DNA of 64,000 nucleotides from Pristionchus mayeri (Eukaryota > Nematoda > Chromadorea > Rhabditida > Neodiplogasteridae). Of the stretch, positions 23,529 through 36,000 are shown piece by piece. The notes beneath the pieces were generated by a model, which saw only the letters and a program-made list of their open reading frames with translations, was not told where the DNA came from and did no database searches. How positions within the stretch are numbered: position 1 is the first letter of the stretch; each line of letters starts with the position of its first letter. The translations under genes and the position numbers were made by a program. The stretch lies in assembly GCA_036245805.1 (NCBI GenBank), contig BTRK01000004.1, positions 34,333,541-34,397,540 on the forward strand. The letters run 5' to 3'.

Positions 23529-23700
23529 ATGATAACAGTCGATAAAGATCGTGTATAGATCTGGAAAATACTAAGTTGCAGGTGAATATGCGAAGAGAAA
23601 AAAAACAAGCGAAGAATTGCAGGAAAAGCGAAAGTGAGTACGATTGGGGCACAAATGGACTAGAAAATGGCAGGAGGGAACAGAGGGATAGTTGCTTAGT
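23529..23700 (+). pseudogene. RRSFRDLK-family copy I
   Basis: The core is degraded to SR-stop-RSCIDLE but still alignable, and the distal block reads VRLGHKW in register with LVRLKEA before a GTTGCTTAG end. Most diverged copy. Confidence 0.4.
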
Positions 23701-24172
23701 GACTCCTAGGCGTTTCTAAGGGACCACTCGTATCCAGGGAAGCTGAACCTCATAGGAAATGCAGAAACAATACTAATTACGAGTCAATGCTTTAAAAAGT
23801 CAAAGGCTAATTGTGAGTAAGGATTTGCCGCTCCTCTCATATCCAGCGTTCAGTATGTCATGCGGCTATAAGCGATCTATGCGTTAGGATAACTGTCCGT
23901 GTTCTGTTCACGTGTGGACATGGTGGCACAAAATTACCAAAAAAAAACATATTTATCGGGTGAAAATATATTGCGATTAAAATATTTCATGAAATAGATC
24001 TGTTTTCGTTCCGATGATAAATTCATCGCTCGTATTGCACAATTTCCATATGGCACATGCGGAGAATGATGCGATTCTCCGTCTATGGTAACTATGACAC
24101 AAGAGAGGTGCAACTAGATTAACCAAAGTAAAAAAGAAAGCACAAAATAGTAATAGTAAGGTAGCAAAGGTC

Positions 24173-24888
24173 TTAGCCCACAGCATCATAGGCGCACTCC
24201 ACTTGGTGCACTTGGATGCCTCCGATGAAGAACCCCGTGCTGCCTGCACCACAAGTGATCGTGAATCTTGCTGCGTTCGGAGGCTGCGTCACCACTCCTT
24301 GTCCATAATTGACCTAAACTCATCGATCTTTCTTTAATAACCCATTGTTGGATAGATTTTGCTTCATGTTTAAAATAGCTTCCGAAACAAGGTAAAAATA
24401 ACGACGAGAAATCCCAAAAATGTGAAATTTAAGATGGTACCTCGATGTTCGCATTCAGCCCTACGCAATCGAACGTGAGCGTGGCGCATCCGTCTGGGTT
24501 CTCCGACCAGAAGTAGTTAGTCATCGGCTTCGCTCCGTTTCCGTCTTGAGTGATGACGACCTCGGCGAACACGCACTCATCGCAAGCTGAAATTGTTCGT
24601 TGAGCTACGAGGCATGATTGGAAGGCTCATTTTACTCGTATTCCTTCCCCTACACACTATAATTGCAATTTGAATGGGGCACCAACCGTTACATACTAAA
24701 TTAAAGAATATGCATTACCAACTAAAGTGTGTAGTGTAAACTAGAATATAGTGCCCTAAAATCAGGCATTCAGCTACGACTAGGGACAGCTTCTCACCGT
24801 TAGGATCCACTCCTCCTGGTTGTGTTCGCAGACAGGGGTCAACTACGGAGAAGATAATCGCAGCAAGCAGCAGCCTCAAGGGCAACAT
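24173..24888 (-). CDS. C6-domain small secreted protein 1
   Basis: Seen: exons 24888-24798, 24586-24441 and 24313-24173 join in phase (1, then 0) into about 125 aa. ATG at 24888 follows a TTTCAG site 8 bases upstream, which could be a spliced-leader acceptor. Order: signal peptide (LRLLLAAIIFSVVDP), Cys-rich start (PCLRTQPGG, ACDEC), mid block GCATLTFDCVGLNANIE, and final block ARFTITCGAG...HQVECAYDAVG. Known: this spacing of paired cysteines is the nematode C6 (DUF281) domain, an extracellular disulfide-bonded module of unknown function. The same three-exon plan recurs in the genes at 50.4, 56.9 and 61.7 kb. All key cysteines are kept, so it looks intact. Confidence 0.85.
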
Positions 24889-25573
24889 TCGGTTGGTCTG
24901 AAAGTGAAAGTGACTTGCACCGAGGCAACAATTTTCTAATCGACGTGTGGATCGAAGGCGTTCATAGAAAGAAACCGGGAGGGGAATCATGGGAGCTTGA
25001 AAAGCATGGACCAATGATCTCAGTCGGCCTATAATCATCGCAGTACACCAACAAGACATGTTGACCATGAGAACTAGAGTGGATTTGATACTCGAATTGG
25101 GCAAAAATAAGCATGGGAATGCGGCAAAACAACAAGATAAAGGGCATTATGCGACAAAGGCTAGCGATTAAGCTGGGATCTCTAATTGATCGGCGCAGTA
25201 AGCAACTTTCTCCTTCTTTTCTCCATCCCAATCTTCTCATTAGACAGCGAATGAACTCGCTAAGTGCATCCTCAGCTTATCGGCGATTGAACGGAGGCAC
25301 GAATTACAAGCAACAGTTCCGGAACGCCGATTTTACAGGTTTCCGCCTACGCACTTGCACTAGTGGGTGCAAAATTGGCTCGCCACATCGCGATATAATC
25401 TGCACAATTTGACGAATTGGCTAATTGATGGATAGGCTGGATACTATTCCGAAAATTAAGCCCCGATGTGTTAATGATTCTGCATGAAAGGGGAAGTCTG
25501 GAGAAATAAAATTCGATAAACGATAATGCATTCTCTTCTCACACTCGCAGCTCATACGGTCGAGATAGTTGTA
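24889..25573. other. C6 gene 1 upstream region
   Basis: Presumed promoter side of C6 gene 1. An open frame at 25113-25412 (+) has no recognisable features. Nothing else supportable. Confidence 0.35.
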
Positions 25574-26472
25574 TCAGGTTGGTGCATAATTTTCGTTACA
25601 AAATTGCGATTAAAGTTTTCGAGCACTCTCTTGCTTCGGTCGTGAGCAACCCTCATGTGGTATCTTCTGTAGTATTAGTGCATAAGTACTCTATATAGCG
25701 CACATTGCATCGCACCTCATCAATCAGTAATATCGTTGAGACGTCGCTCCAAAGTCTGAGAATTGAAAATTTTTATGAACATTTCAATTGATTGCTACTC
25801 TTGGCGCAGCAATAATTACGCTGCTTCAACACCATTGTTGTAATGTATGTTGACTATATATTCTAATTTAGCGAGACACCGGCATCAGCCTTAAACCAAT
25901 CTGACAAAATAGCCACCTATTCCGAAATTGTGAGAAATTAAAAATTGCAGATTATTATAATATTCACAAGGAGTTTTTGCTGGATGAGCTTGAGGTCTCA
26001 AATGAAACACAGCATGAAGCACTTATCATGATGATGCTACCACAGAAAGTTGGTTAAAATTCCTTATTACATTCAAGAGATTTCGCAATCATGGGTTAAA
26101 ACCTCCAATTTTAACGACGAAATCGGCATTGTTCGCATTATTAGTATTCTGAGGAAGCCCGAAACTTCGGTTTCAAGTGTTCAATGTAAGCATCCACCAT
26201 TACTAATTAGTTTCTCAGAAGGGTTGGATTTGCTTGGAATTTGTTTAAATTTTGCGATGATTTTTGCTGGAATCCCAAAAACATAGCAATTTTTCCAATT
26301 TTCACTTATCATTATTTTTCGGCGGTCTAGCATTGGATCGATCGGGTTGAAACCTATCATTGTTTTCATCTACCACTGCCTCAAATTATACCCAAGCGGG
26401 ATTTGATACCTGTGAAGTATTCGATAGCAAATTAGAAAAATGCATTGTAACGAAAATTATGCACCAACCTAA
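25574..26472. mobile_element. Mariner-like element M2
   Basis: Tip TCAGGTTGGTGCATAATTTT and its inverse at the right end, TA duplications at 25572-25573 and 26473-26474. 899 bp, no intact transposase; internal open frames are short. Confidence 0.85.
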
Positions 26473-27062
26473 TATAATGAAGATACCGAGATTTCCTTTC
26501 TCCAACTACGGGCGAAACTCTGAGGCAATCGCGAGCTCGGACCTCTGTGTAGCCTATTCACTATCACGAGCTCTCTTGTCACTTCCTTAGTGAGATCTAG
26601 CTCACGGAGATATCGAAAAGGGCCATATTCCGCACTGATAGGCACCCATAAACTTCGCATCTCACAAGTCGAAAAGTCCCAGAGCTAGCCACGGTAGAAT
26701 AACAATGATACCTCAGCACTTGCGATCGTCTTTCTTATTTGCTAATGGCTGATCAAGTGTAAATGCAAGCAGAAAAAACAGTGCTGCTAAACAAACGATG
26801 TTTCTAATTGCGGTTAGAGTTTCACACTCTGGGAAGAGAGCTAGAGTAACTCAAATATGAATTGTGGGACGATTAATGGGAACGGAAAAGCGCGAAAGGA
26901 ATTTGTTTTTGCCTCATTTCGGGAATGAGCAAGCTCAATGCGCGAGCGGCTCTTTCCCCCCAGGCGAGCTATCCCACTCTCAGTTTCAATCTCTCCCTTT
27001 TCCTTTCGATATCGTCCAAGTGCTCGCCCCCTTCGCTTTGCCCCCTCATCAACCTATTAGCC
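26473..27062. other. Upstream region of the hedgehog-related gene
   Basis: No gene seen. A pyrimidine-rich run (26940-27030) precedes the ATG and contains CCCCCAG and CTCTCAG acceptor-like sites, either of which could receive a spliced leader. Confidence 0.35.
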
Positions 27063-30000
27063 ATGCTGCTCCCCCGCATACTCATCCCGGTACTGTCTCT
27101 GATAGTCAGCACGGCGCTCGGCGTGCCCGATGGTCCCTGTCTCGTCCCTCCCGGTAACTCATCCTCTCCGGACTCAGCTTGCAAGGTTAGTGTTTATTTA
27201 TTTAGAAATGCGTATCAACAGCTCAATAGAGATGAGTGTCCCTTCTAGAGTGTTCATGATTGCTCATACTTCGAAATATTTGGAAACTGAAAGTTTATTA
27301 GCTTGGATTCTAAAGTGATCTTTAAGTGAAGGGAGCGATTAGAGCCTAATGAGAAGGTTCCTCGATTTGCTCATTCAACTGGAATTAGAGAGCAATAAAA
27401 ACAAAATTCAGGAATTTACCGCTGATGTCGAAAACATACCTATCGAAAACAATGACCGCTTCAAGAGACAAGCAGCCATGATCGATTCGTCCACTGTAAG
27501 TCTCACACTCATTTGAGGAACTACTTTCTTTGACCATCTTTCGATTCATGATTTGCCTACTAGAAAGAATCAATTTATTACAGGAATCTCGACCTGGTGA
27601 AGGCCCCAGTGGAAATGAGATAGACAATGATAGAGAAAACGGAGGAAACAACGCAGACAGCGGACGGGCGAGACTGGGCGGATGTGGGAATGAGCAGCTG
27701 AGACCGGTGGGTGTAATCACTCAATATTCTAGCCAAGTAGAATGACATGGTGACAACCTTCCCACTCACTTCACGTTACCACTATGCATACTGGAAAAAA
27801 TGCGAAAGAAGATAACGATTTCAGATCATGCAAAGCGTCCTCGGCCGGCTCCTGCCACGACAAGGGCTGAAAATCGGAGACATGGCAAAGGTATCGATTG
27901 CGTTGTGTTAGTACTTTTCACTTTAGTATTAGGTTGGTGCAAAAGTTTTTGCCGATTTGATATCGGATTCGATTAATTTTCCTGGTCCAGTAACGAAAGA
28001 GGCTTGCCCTCAAATACGGGCGTTACCATCTACTACCACGAAGCTATGTTACGTGTGGTGTCATATAAATCTGCCGCTCGTGTTCTTTCTAAAAAAAATT
28101 TTTTTTTCCATTTTTCTGATCGAAGATGCTTTAATTTCGATTTTGTCTGACTGTGATTAGATTAAATTTCCTTAAGATTCAGCAATCCCTCAAATTGGCC
28201 AATTCACTGAGTAATAGAGCAAGCGTTGCTTGTTCTGTTGATCACAAAATATCGGTGTTTTGATAAGTCTGAGAAAAGAAATAATCCAAAAAATGAGCAT
28301 TTCGTTGTCAATATTTTTATGTTTGAGATCTCCAGCTCGATCGATATGGAAAAATGCGATCCTGAAATGTGTTGGTCATGTGCATCTGAACATATCATTG
28401 ATATGAGCATAAATTTCCAATAAGCCTAAAATGTCAGACCCCATTTGAACATGCTGTTGTTATCTATGGATGATGTACGTTCTCACAATATTGCGGTTTT
28501 ACTCTATCTTTGCTATTCGCAGGGCACAGGCCATCGGAAATTTTGGTCATATCGATCTACACCGCGACTTTGAATCAACACCGTGTCCACAATACTGGTT
28601 GTTTGGGCTAATACTAATTGGCATTAGTAAGAGTGTCCAACCACCCGTCTACCTTAGAGGCCAGTTGAAAATCAGGTCAAGATAAAAGGCGCAGCAATCC
28701 CAAATATAAAATCTGAAAATCGGCAAAAACTTTTGCACCAACCTGATAACTGTTCATTTTTTCAGATTCTCCAACAATCAGTGCAGCGAGCTACGGGTAA
28801 ATCATTCGAGATCTTCATGGGCAAGGGCGACATGATCACTGCTTCGCATCAGATGAGTGAAGATACGCACTGCAGGTTGGAAGAGGATTCAGTTAGTACT
28901 TTGAGAGAAAATAACGAAATCAGTTTGTATTGCTTGACAATTGTCTTTTGATAGAATATGCAAACTGAGTATGAACATAAATGCATTTTGAGCTTCCGTA
29001 TTCATCAACTGAACATTCGTATTCCAGAATGCGCATCGGTGACTACTACACAACGGTCTACGAGACTCCCGTCCAGTACAATATCAACGATGTCGAGGCG
29101 GAGAAGATTATGTCGAATATCGATTTCGGAGAACCACTGGGTGAGTAAGCTCGACATTGGCTTCAAATTCATCCAACCTTGAAAATTTGCATGGGAAGCC
29201 ATTCCATGAAACTCAAACAGTTACTGATCCTTTAACCCTTAATTTATTTCAGGTGGATCCGGATATCCCGGACAGAAGCAATTCCCTCGTTCGCCCAACG
29301 GGAAGGTAACTCTCATTTCGCCGTTATTTTCATTTGTATAGCAAGAAAATAATTAATTGTCTAAATTAAATTCTGCTGCAGCCTGATGATGGACACGCTC
29401 GATTGACGGGATGCGCAAATCCGCAGATGAAATCGGTGAGTTTCTATAATTTTAATTAATTTATTAATTAATTAATTTAATTAAAATTCATTTTTAAAAA
29501 TATAAATCCTTGACTTGACCTGAGTTATTGAAGCAGATCAGAATCACAAAGGAATATGATCTTACTGGCTGAATGGAATCTATGAAAGTCGTCGCATTAT
29601 GAGAGAACGTTTTTTTTTCAGATCATGCAACGCGTGCTGCGGCCGATGCTTCCGAAAAACCAGATGTACCAAAATCAGTCGAGGATTGGAGACATTGCAA
29701 AGGTATACCTCAACCACGTATATATTCAGAGCATATAAAACTACTGTAACGATAGTGCTACGTTAGTCAATAGATCAGCACTATTGTAATAGTAATTCGC
29801 TCGCTCTTCAGGCTCTCCAGCAAGAAATGCAGCAGGCGATGGGCAAGTCGATGGAAGTTTTCATGGGAAAAAGCGACATGAATATCGCCTCCCATCAGCA
29901 GAGCGGAATGAGCCATTGCAGGTTAGAATCACACTACTTTTGCCAAACAGCATCTGTGTGTCATGGAATTCATATCCTGGAAATTAGCAGTATTGAGAGA

Positions 30001-33000
30001 CGCGATGAATGCTCATAAAAACGATTATTTAGATTGAAAGTCGGTGAATACCACACGACGGTCTACGAATCGCCCGTCCAGCACGACATCAGCCATCTAG
30101 CAGCAGAAAGGATCATGTCGAATATCGATTTCGGAGAGCCTCTCGGTGAGTATGACGTACCTTGCTCAATAAACTCAAACAACCAGCAGAATTTCGTGTT
30201 TTAGAAATCTTATTTTGACGTACTCAAATAAAATTCATAAATTGGTGTTCACAATTTCAAATTTTTAGGTGGATCCGGCTATGAGGGACAATTGCCATTT
30301 CCGCGCTTGACACCGTACGAGTTAATTGAAAGAGGAGGTGAGCGGGTACTTTTCTTTAAAAAAAACTCTTAACTACCGATTTGCCTCTAAATTGGACAAC
30401 TTGGTTGATATTGATTCTTTTGCAGCTACTTTGCCTCGTCTTATTCGACCTCCAGTTGTGGGTTGAACTTTATATTTCATTGATCACGTGTCTTCTGAGA
30501 GATTGCATGACCATGAGGAACTAGCTGCAAAAGTTTAAGCAATATTTCCAAGAAAATTTTATTAGAGTCCGTAGGTGACGAGGAAACTTATTTACACGCG
30601 ATTTGGGCTGGAGCCGGCTTTTAGGCAAAACGGTCTTCAATCCGGCTCTGTCACATTTCGTTTCGTTGTTGAGCTACAAATACGGCAAATAGCTCAAAAT
30701 GTGGGGAAAATTATTCTAAGAAACTTTTATGTTAAGACCTAATCTGTACGAAGTAGTTGTCATGCAGAAAATATGGAAAAACTATCCGTAGATTCATTTA
30801 AAAATTCATACTCGGTTTAGGACTCCCCGTTTCACCACTTTCTGAACACAGATTCGGAAACTACATACTCATATTAGTCTGAGAAAAATAGTTCCCTGAA
30901 TCGGTAGGGGTGTAAATACGTCGAAGCAAGCTAAAGTATGTGTTAAGTTCGCTAGATCGGAAATTTAAATCTCAAAATTTTGAGTCGTAATCACTTAGGA
31001 ACATCTATTTTTTCATACTTTTCATATAAAGTGTCAATTTGTTGAAAATGCTGTTGAAAAATCCGAAGATATCCAACTTTCAAAAAAATCATATTTTTCA
31101 CCTCTGAAATCTCAAATTTGCATGTTGCTAACTCATCATTTCAAGATCATTACATGTGCTAGCTATATAGAAGTTATAGTATGCTTAGCCATGAGTGAAA
31201 ATTTGTGGTACTGAGCACCTCCACTATTTCGATGCTTGAACTTCTGATCCTCGAATATCGAAGATCGACAACGTCGGTCAAATAAATAATACGCTTTTGA
31301 AATGGATATTGTAAATTCAGCTGATGTATACCTTTGAAAAATGTTTTCGTATGAAGATTAATAAGAAATAAATATAAAATCCGTGAATTTTCTCTTTTCA
31401 AAATTTGCGAAATTTTCGGTATTCAAAAAATTTCATTTTCGAAAAACTGAAATTATTTCGTGTTTTTTGTTAATTTTTAATTTATTTTCATATAAAAACA
31501 TTTTTCAAAGGTATAAATCAGCTGAATTTTCAATATCCATTTCAAAAGCGTATTATTTATTTGACCGACGTTGTCGATCTTCGATATTCGAGGATCAGAA
31601 GTTCGAGCATCGAAATAGTGGAGGTGCTCAGTACCACAAATTTTCATTCATGGCTAAGCATACTATAACTTCTACATAGCTAGCACATGTAATGATCTTG
31701 AAATGATGAGTTAGCAACATGCAAATTTGAGATTTCAGAGGTGAAAAATATGATTTTTTTGAAAGTTGGATATCTTCGGATTTTTCAACAGCATTTTCAA
31801 CAAATTGACACTTTATATGAAAAGTATGAAAAAATAGATGTTCCTAAGTGATTACGACTCAAAATTTTGAGATTTAAATTTCCGATCTAGCGAACTTAAC
31901 ACATACTTTAGCTTGCTTCGACGTATTTACACTCCTACCGATTCAGGGAACTATTTTTCTCAGACTAATATGAGTATGTAGTTTCCGAATCTGTGTTTAG
32001 AAAGTGGTGAAACGGGGGGTCCTAAATAGGGTTGTCAAAATGAAGAGGTGAAATGAACTCTTCATTCTCATTTCCCCAGTCGACCTGACCGGCGTCGTTC
32101 TTCAATGAAGAGGGGAGTGATTGCCCCCTCTTCAATGAAGAGGGGGAGAGAGTTCATTGAAGAGCAGTCACCTTTTACATAAGATCTAATCCTAATCATT
32201 GCCGATTTGCATGGCGATTTTGCCTAGGACTGGGTCGATGCATAACGATCAGACAAAGGTCCATTTACATGTGACCGCGACGCTGTCCAGACGCGGTTTC
32301 GCAGACATGTCTCATTTTTGTCACACGTGTCCTTTGCTGTGATTCGAATCGTTTTCTGTGCTCTTTTCTTGTAATTTCGTTGCTTTTCACCCTCACTGCC
32401 CGATGCCGCGAGGGATTCGATCCAAGCCACTCTCTTCCACCACTCCCTCCCTCATTGCATCGTGTGACCCGCCGAATCGAAGAACATCCAGGAGAGTCGC
32501 GCCAAGCCCAGGTTACTGCGCTCATTTTATTCTAATAGATGACGTGTCCCTGTATCGTGTCACCTTGTCTAATCCATGATCCTTCAGTACCGTCCTCGTC
32601 TAAGCCTCCCTCAAGTGTATGCGCTGGTGTTCGCAAGAGATCTTCGAATGCCCTCAAGGATGTCACCAAGACTCAGTTAGTGGATGTGAAGCGAGAAGGT
32701 ATTTGAATTATCAATGTTCTCAGATTGTTGATGTACTTGTTATGCTTTTTGTACTTTGATCGTTGATCTCTCAGATGGAAGCGACGAGTTGGAATCGACA
32801 CTCGGCACTCCATCCAGAGCGGGAAGACCGCAGAAGGCTGCTAATCGGACCGCCATGTCACACTTGGGAAACGTCGATCACTCAGGTTTGTTCGATGTTG
32901 AAGCAATGCAATATTGTTTCGTTTGCTAGATAGGCATTCGTTCTTATTTCTTGTAATTTATCGAATGTCTCTGTTGATTGTATATCTCTAAGGCATTCAT

Positions 33001-36000
33001 TCCGAGCCCATGTCTTCCTCTTCTCACAAGCTCGAAGTTGCCATCAAGAGGGAGACTGACGAATCTAGCTATCGACCTTGTGCGCCAGGTTAATTTTTGT
33101 TTCCGATTCCATTTTTAGAATTGCTTGTTTTCAAGTTTTTACATGGTCCTGTTATTATATTATCTTTGTCTTTTCAGCGTTGATCACTCCTCCCGCGATC
33201 GATATTACTTCTGGAATCAAGGTGGAGAGAAGAGACGACTCAACATCCACCTCTGCCCTAGCTCCTCTCCCTTCTCTCATCGATTCTTCCCTTCCCGTAA
33301 AGACTGACTCTGAGATCTCTGTCGGTGAGTAATTAGAGTTCTTACTGCTATCCCATGTTTATTTCGGTGTGTTAGTTGGACTTTTCACTACTTTTGGAAA
33401 TTAATTTCAGCTAATGAAAACTTATTTGATCTTTGATATTTCAGAATCGGACGAAGAGAACACTGAGGCGAAGGATCTTGACGTTCAAGTTGATGAAACT
33501 CCTTCTGTTGAATATCGTTCTGGCAGATTCGAAGACTCGAGCGAATGGGAGACTTATCACAAGGAACCGTCCCCCGACGACGACGAGTGCTCTCTTCCAC
33601 TCCCCCGTGACTTATAGATCGACTGATCATTTAATACGTAGTATATATGTGAATAGGTTACTTAATTGTTGTTAATTACCTTAGAGATATCATTGGATCT
33701 TAATTATCTTGTAGAATTGTTAATAATTGATTGACAGTTGACCTTCAACCATTAGTTGTTGATCTGGTTAAAGTTTTATTGTTTCGCAGTTGTTTATTAT
33801 CGTTCAATCATTAAAAAAAGTTCAGAGTAGATTCAAAAATAACAGAATAGATTCAAAAATATCAAAATTCGAAATTCACGTGTTGGGAGTACGAAATACT
33901 TCAACAATCAGCCTCTCCTAAAATTTCATGAAAAAATATTAATGCGTTCTCTTATTACATCGATCGACATGAAAACAGCTCTTCATTGAAGAGCTTCCCA
34001 CACCGCTCCCTCTTCAATGAAGAGGGGAAATGGAGAGCAATAAAAGGCCTCTTCATTTTCACTCAACCTCTTCATTTTGACATCCCTAGTCCTAAACCGA
34101 GTATTAATTTTTAAACGAATCTACGGATAGTTTTTCGATATTTTCTGCAACTACTTCGTACAGATTAGGTCTCAACATAAAAGTTTCTTAGAATAATTTT
34201 CCCCACATTTTGAGCTATTTGCCGTATTTGTAGCTGAACAACAAAACGAAATATGACAGAGCCGGATTGAAGACCGTAAAATGCCTAAAAGCCGGCTCCA
34301 GCCCAAATCGCGTGTAAATGAGTTTCCTCGTCCCCAACGGGCTCTAATATGAGAGACATCACCAGAGAATCACCCATTTGGAGGGGGTCTGCGGCGGTAA
34401 AACCAAACGTTAACCTATCCTGTTCAAAATAAGGTGTAAGATATTTCGAATGATGCTCTTTCAAACTGCGTTGTCAGAATTTTGATAAATGCAGTCATCT
34501 TCGAGATTCAGAAGACCAAACTTGGGACACTCACTTTTTAGGGGTCAAATCGAGCCCACTTAAACGGCCATATGTCCATTTAAAATGAAGATAGAAATGC
34601 GTTCTTTGTTTAGAAAGAAAGTTGATAACATTCTCCACAACTTTTATGTTGAGCATGTCATTCCTTGTGTGCGTCCCAGTGCGGGGTGGTCGGGTCGACC
34701 AAAAATGACCGGATTTTGGAAAACGGAAAAACTCACCCCAACGAATATGGGCGATTGATAGACACTATGTGTGACTAACTTGACGCCAAAAATTAGCCAA
34801 ATTAACATATGTAAAAAAAAAACGGCGTAACTTTTTGTCCGGCGACGTCTGACTGGGTCCCAGACCAAAGTACCCTCTGAGCTCTAACTGACAGCTATTA
34901 TACTCATATCGGTCCAAAATCATCCAAAACAACATTTAGAATTGTTTCCGGACCCATTACAGTACTCCCATTGAGAAAAAATATGACATGACCAGAAAAT
35001 TGAAAATCGATGTTCAGACCGATCCCGACCTGAGCGATGGGCCCATATGCATTAAATCAATTTCAAATAATGTAGAAATGCCCCTCTACACTAATCAAAG
35101 AAGAGGTGCACCTATAAATGCGAAATTTCGCCTGAGTGAGGAAGTGAAAAGCGCGAAACTGTTCTTTAGGTCAACATTGTCTTAGCGATACGGCTCATAG
35201 CTGGAAATGTAGAACATGATGAGCTAAACATTTCATCTGTTGAAAGTGAGGCTATATCTCTTCGTTGAAGTGAGCTACAGAGCCTAGAAGTTGGTAAAAA
35301 CGACACGAGATGCGCGCGGGAGAGCACTAAATAGAGGGGAGGGAGAGGGAGGTCAGGCGGCGAGAGCGGCAGACGGTTAGAGCGCGCGCTCTCGGGGGAT
35401 TCTAGCCCATTTCAGGCCAACTTCTAGGCTGTGTAGCTCACTTCAACGAAGAGATAGAGCCTCAATTTTAACAAATGAAATGTTTAGCTCATCGTGTTCT
35501 ACATTTCTTGCTATGAGCCGGATCGCTAAGACAATGTTGACCTAAAGTACAGTTTCGCGCTTTTCACTTCCTCACTCAGGCGAAATTTCGAATTTATAGG
35601 TGCACCTCTTCTTTGATTAGTGTGGAGGGACATTTCTACATTATTTGAAAGTGATTTAATGCATATGGGCCCATCGCTCAGGTCGGGATCGGTCTGAACA
35701 TCGATTTTCAATTTTCTGGTCCTGTCGTGTTTTTTCTCAATAGGAGTACTGTAATGGGTCCGGAAACAATTCTAAATGTTGTTTTGGATGATGTTGGACC
35801 GATTTGAGTATAATAGCTGTCAGTTAGAGCTCAGAGGGTACTTTGGTCTGGGACCCAGTCAGACGTCGCCGGACAAAAAGTTATGCCTTTTTTTTGCATA
35901 TTTTATTTTGGCTAATTATTGGCGTCAAGTTAGTCACAGATAGTGTCTATCAATTGCGCATATTCGTTGGGGTGAGTTTTTCCGTTTTCCAAAATCCGGT

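Noticed and set aside
32224..32525. Minus-strand open frames across the first exon of the transposon-borne gene
   Set aside because: They are antisense shadows without splice-linked partners.
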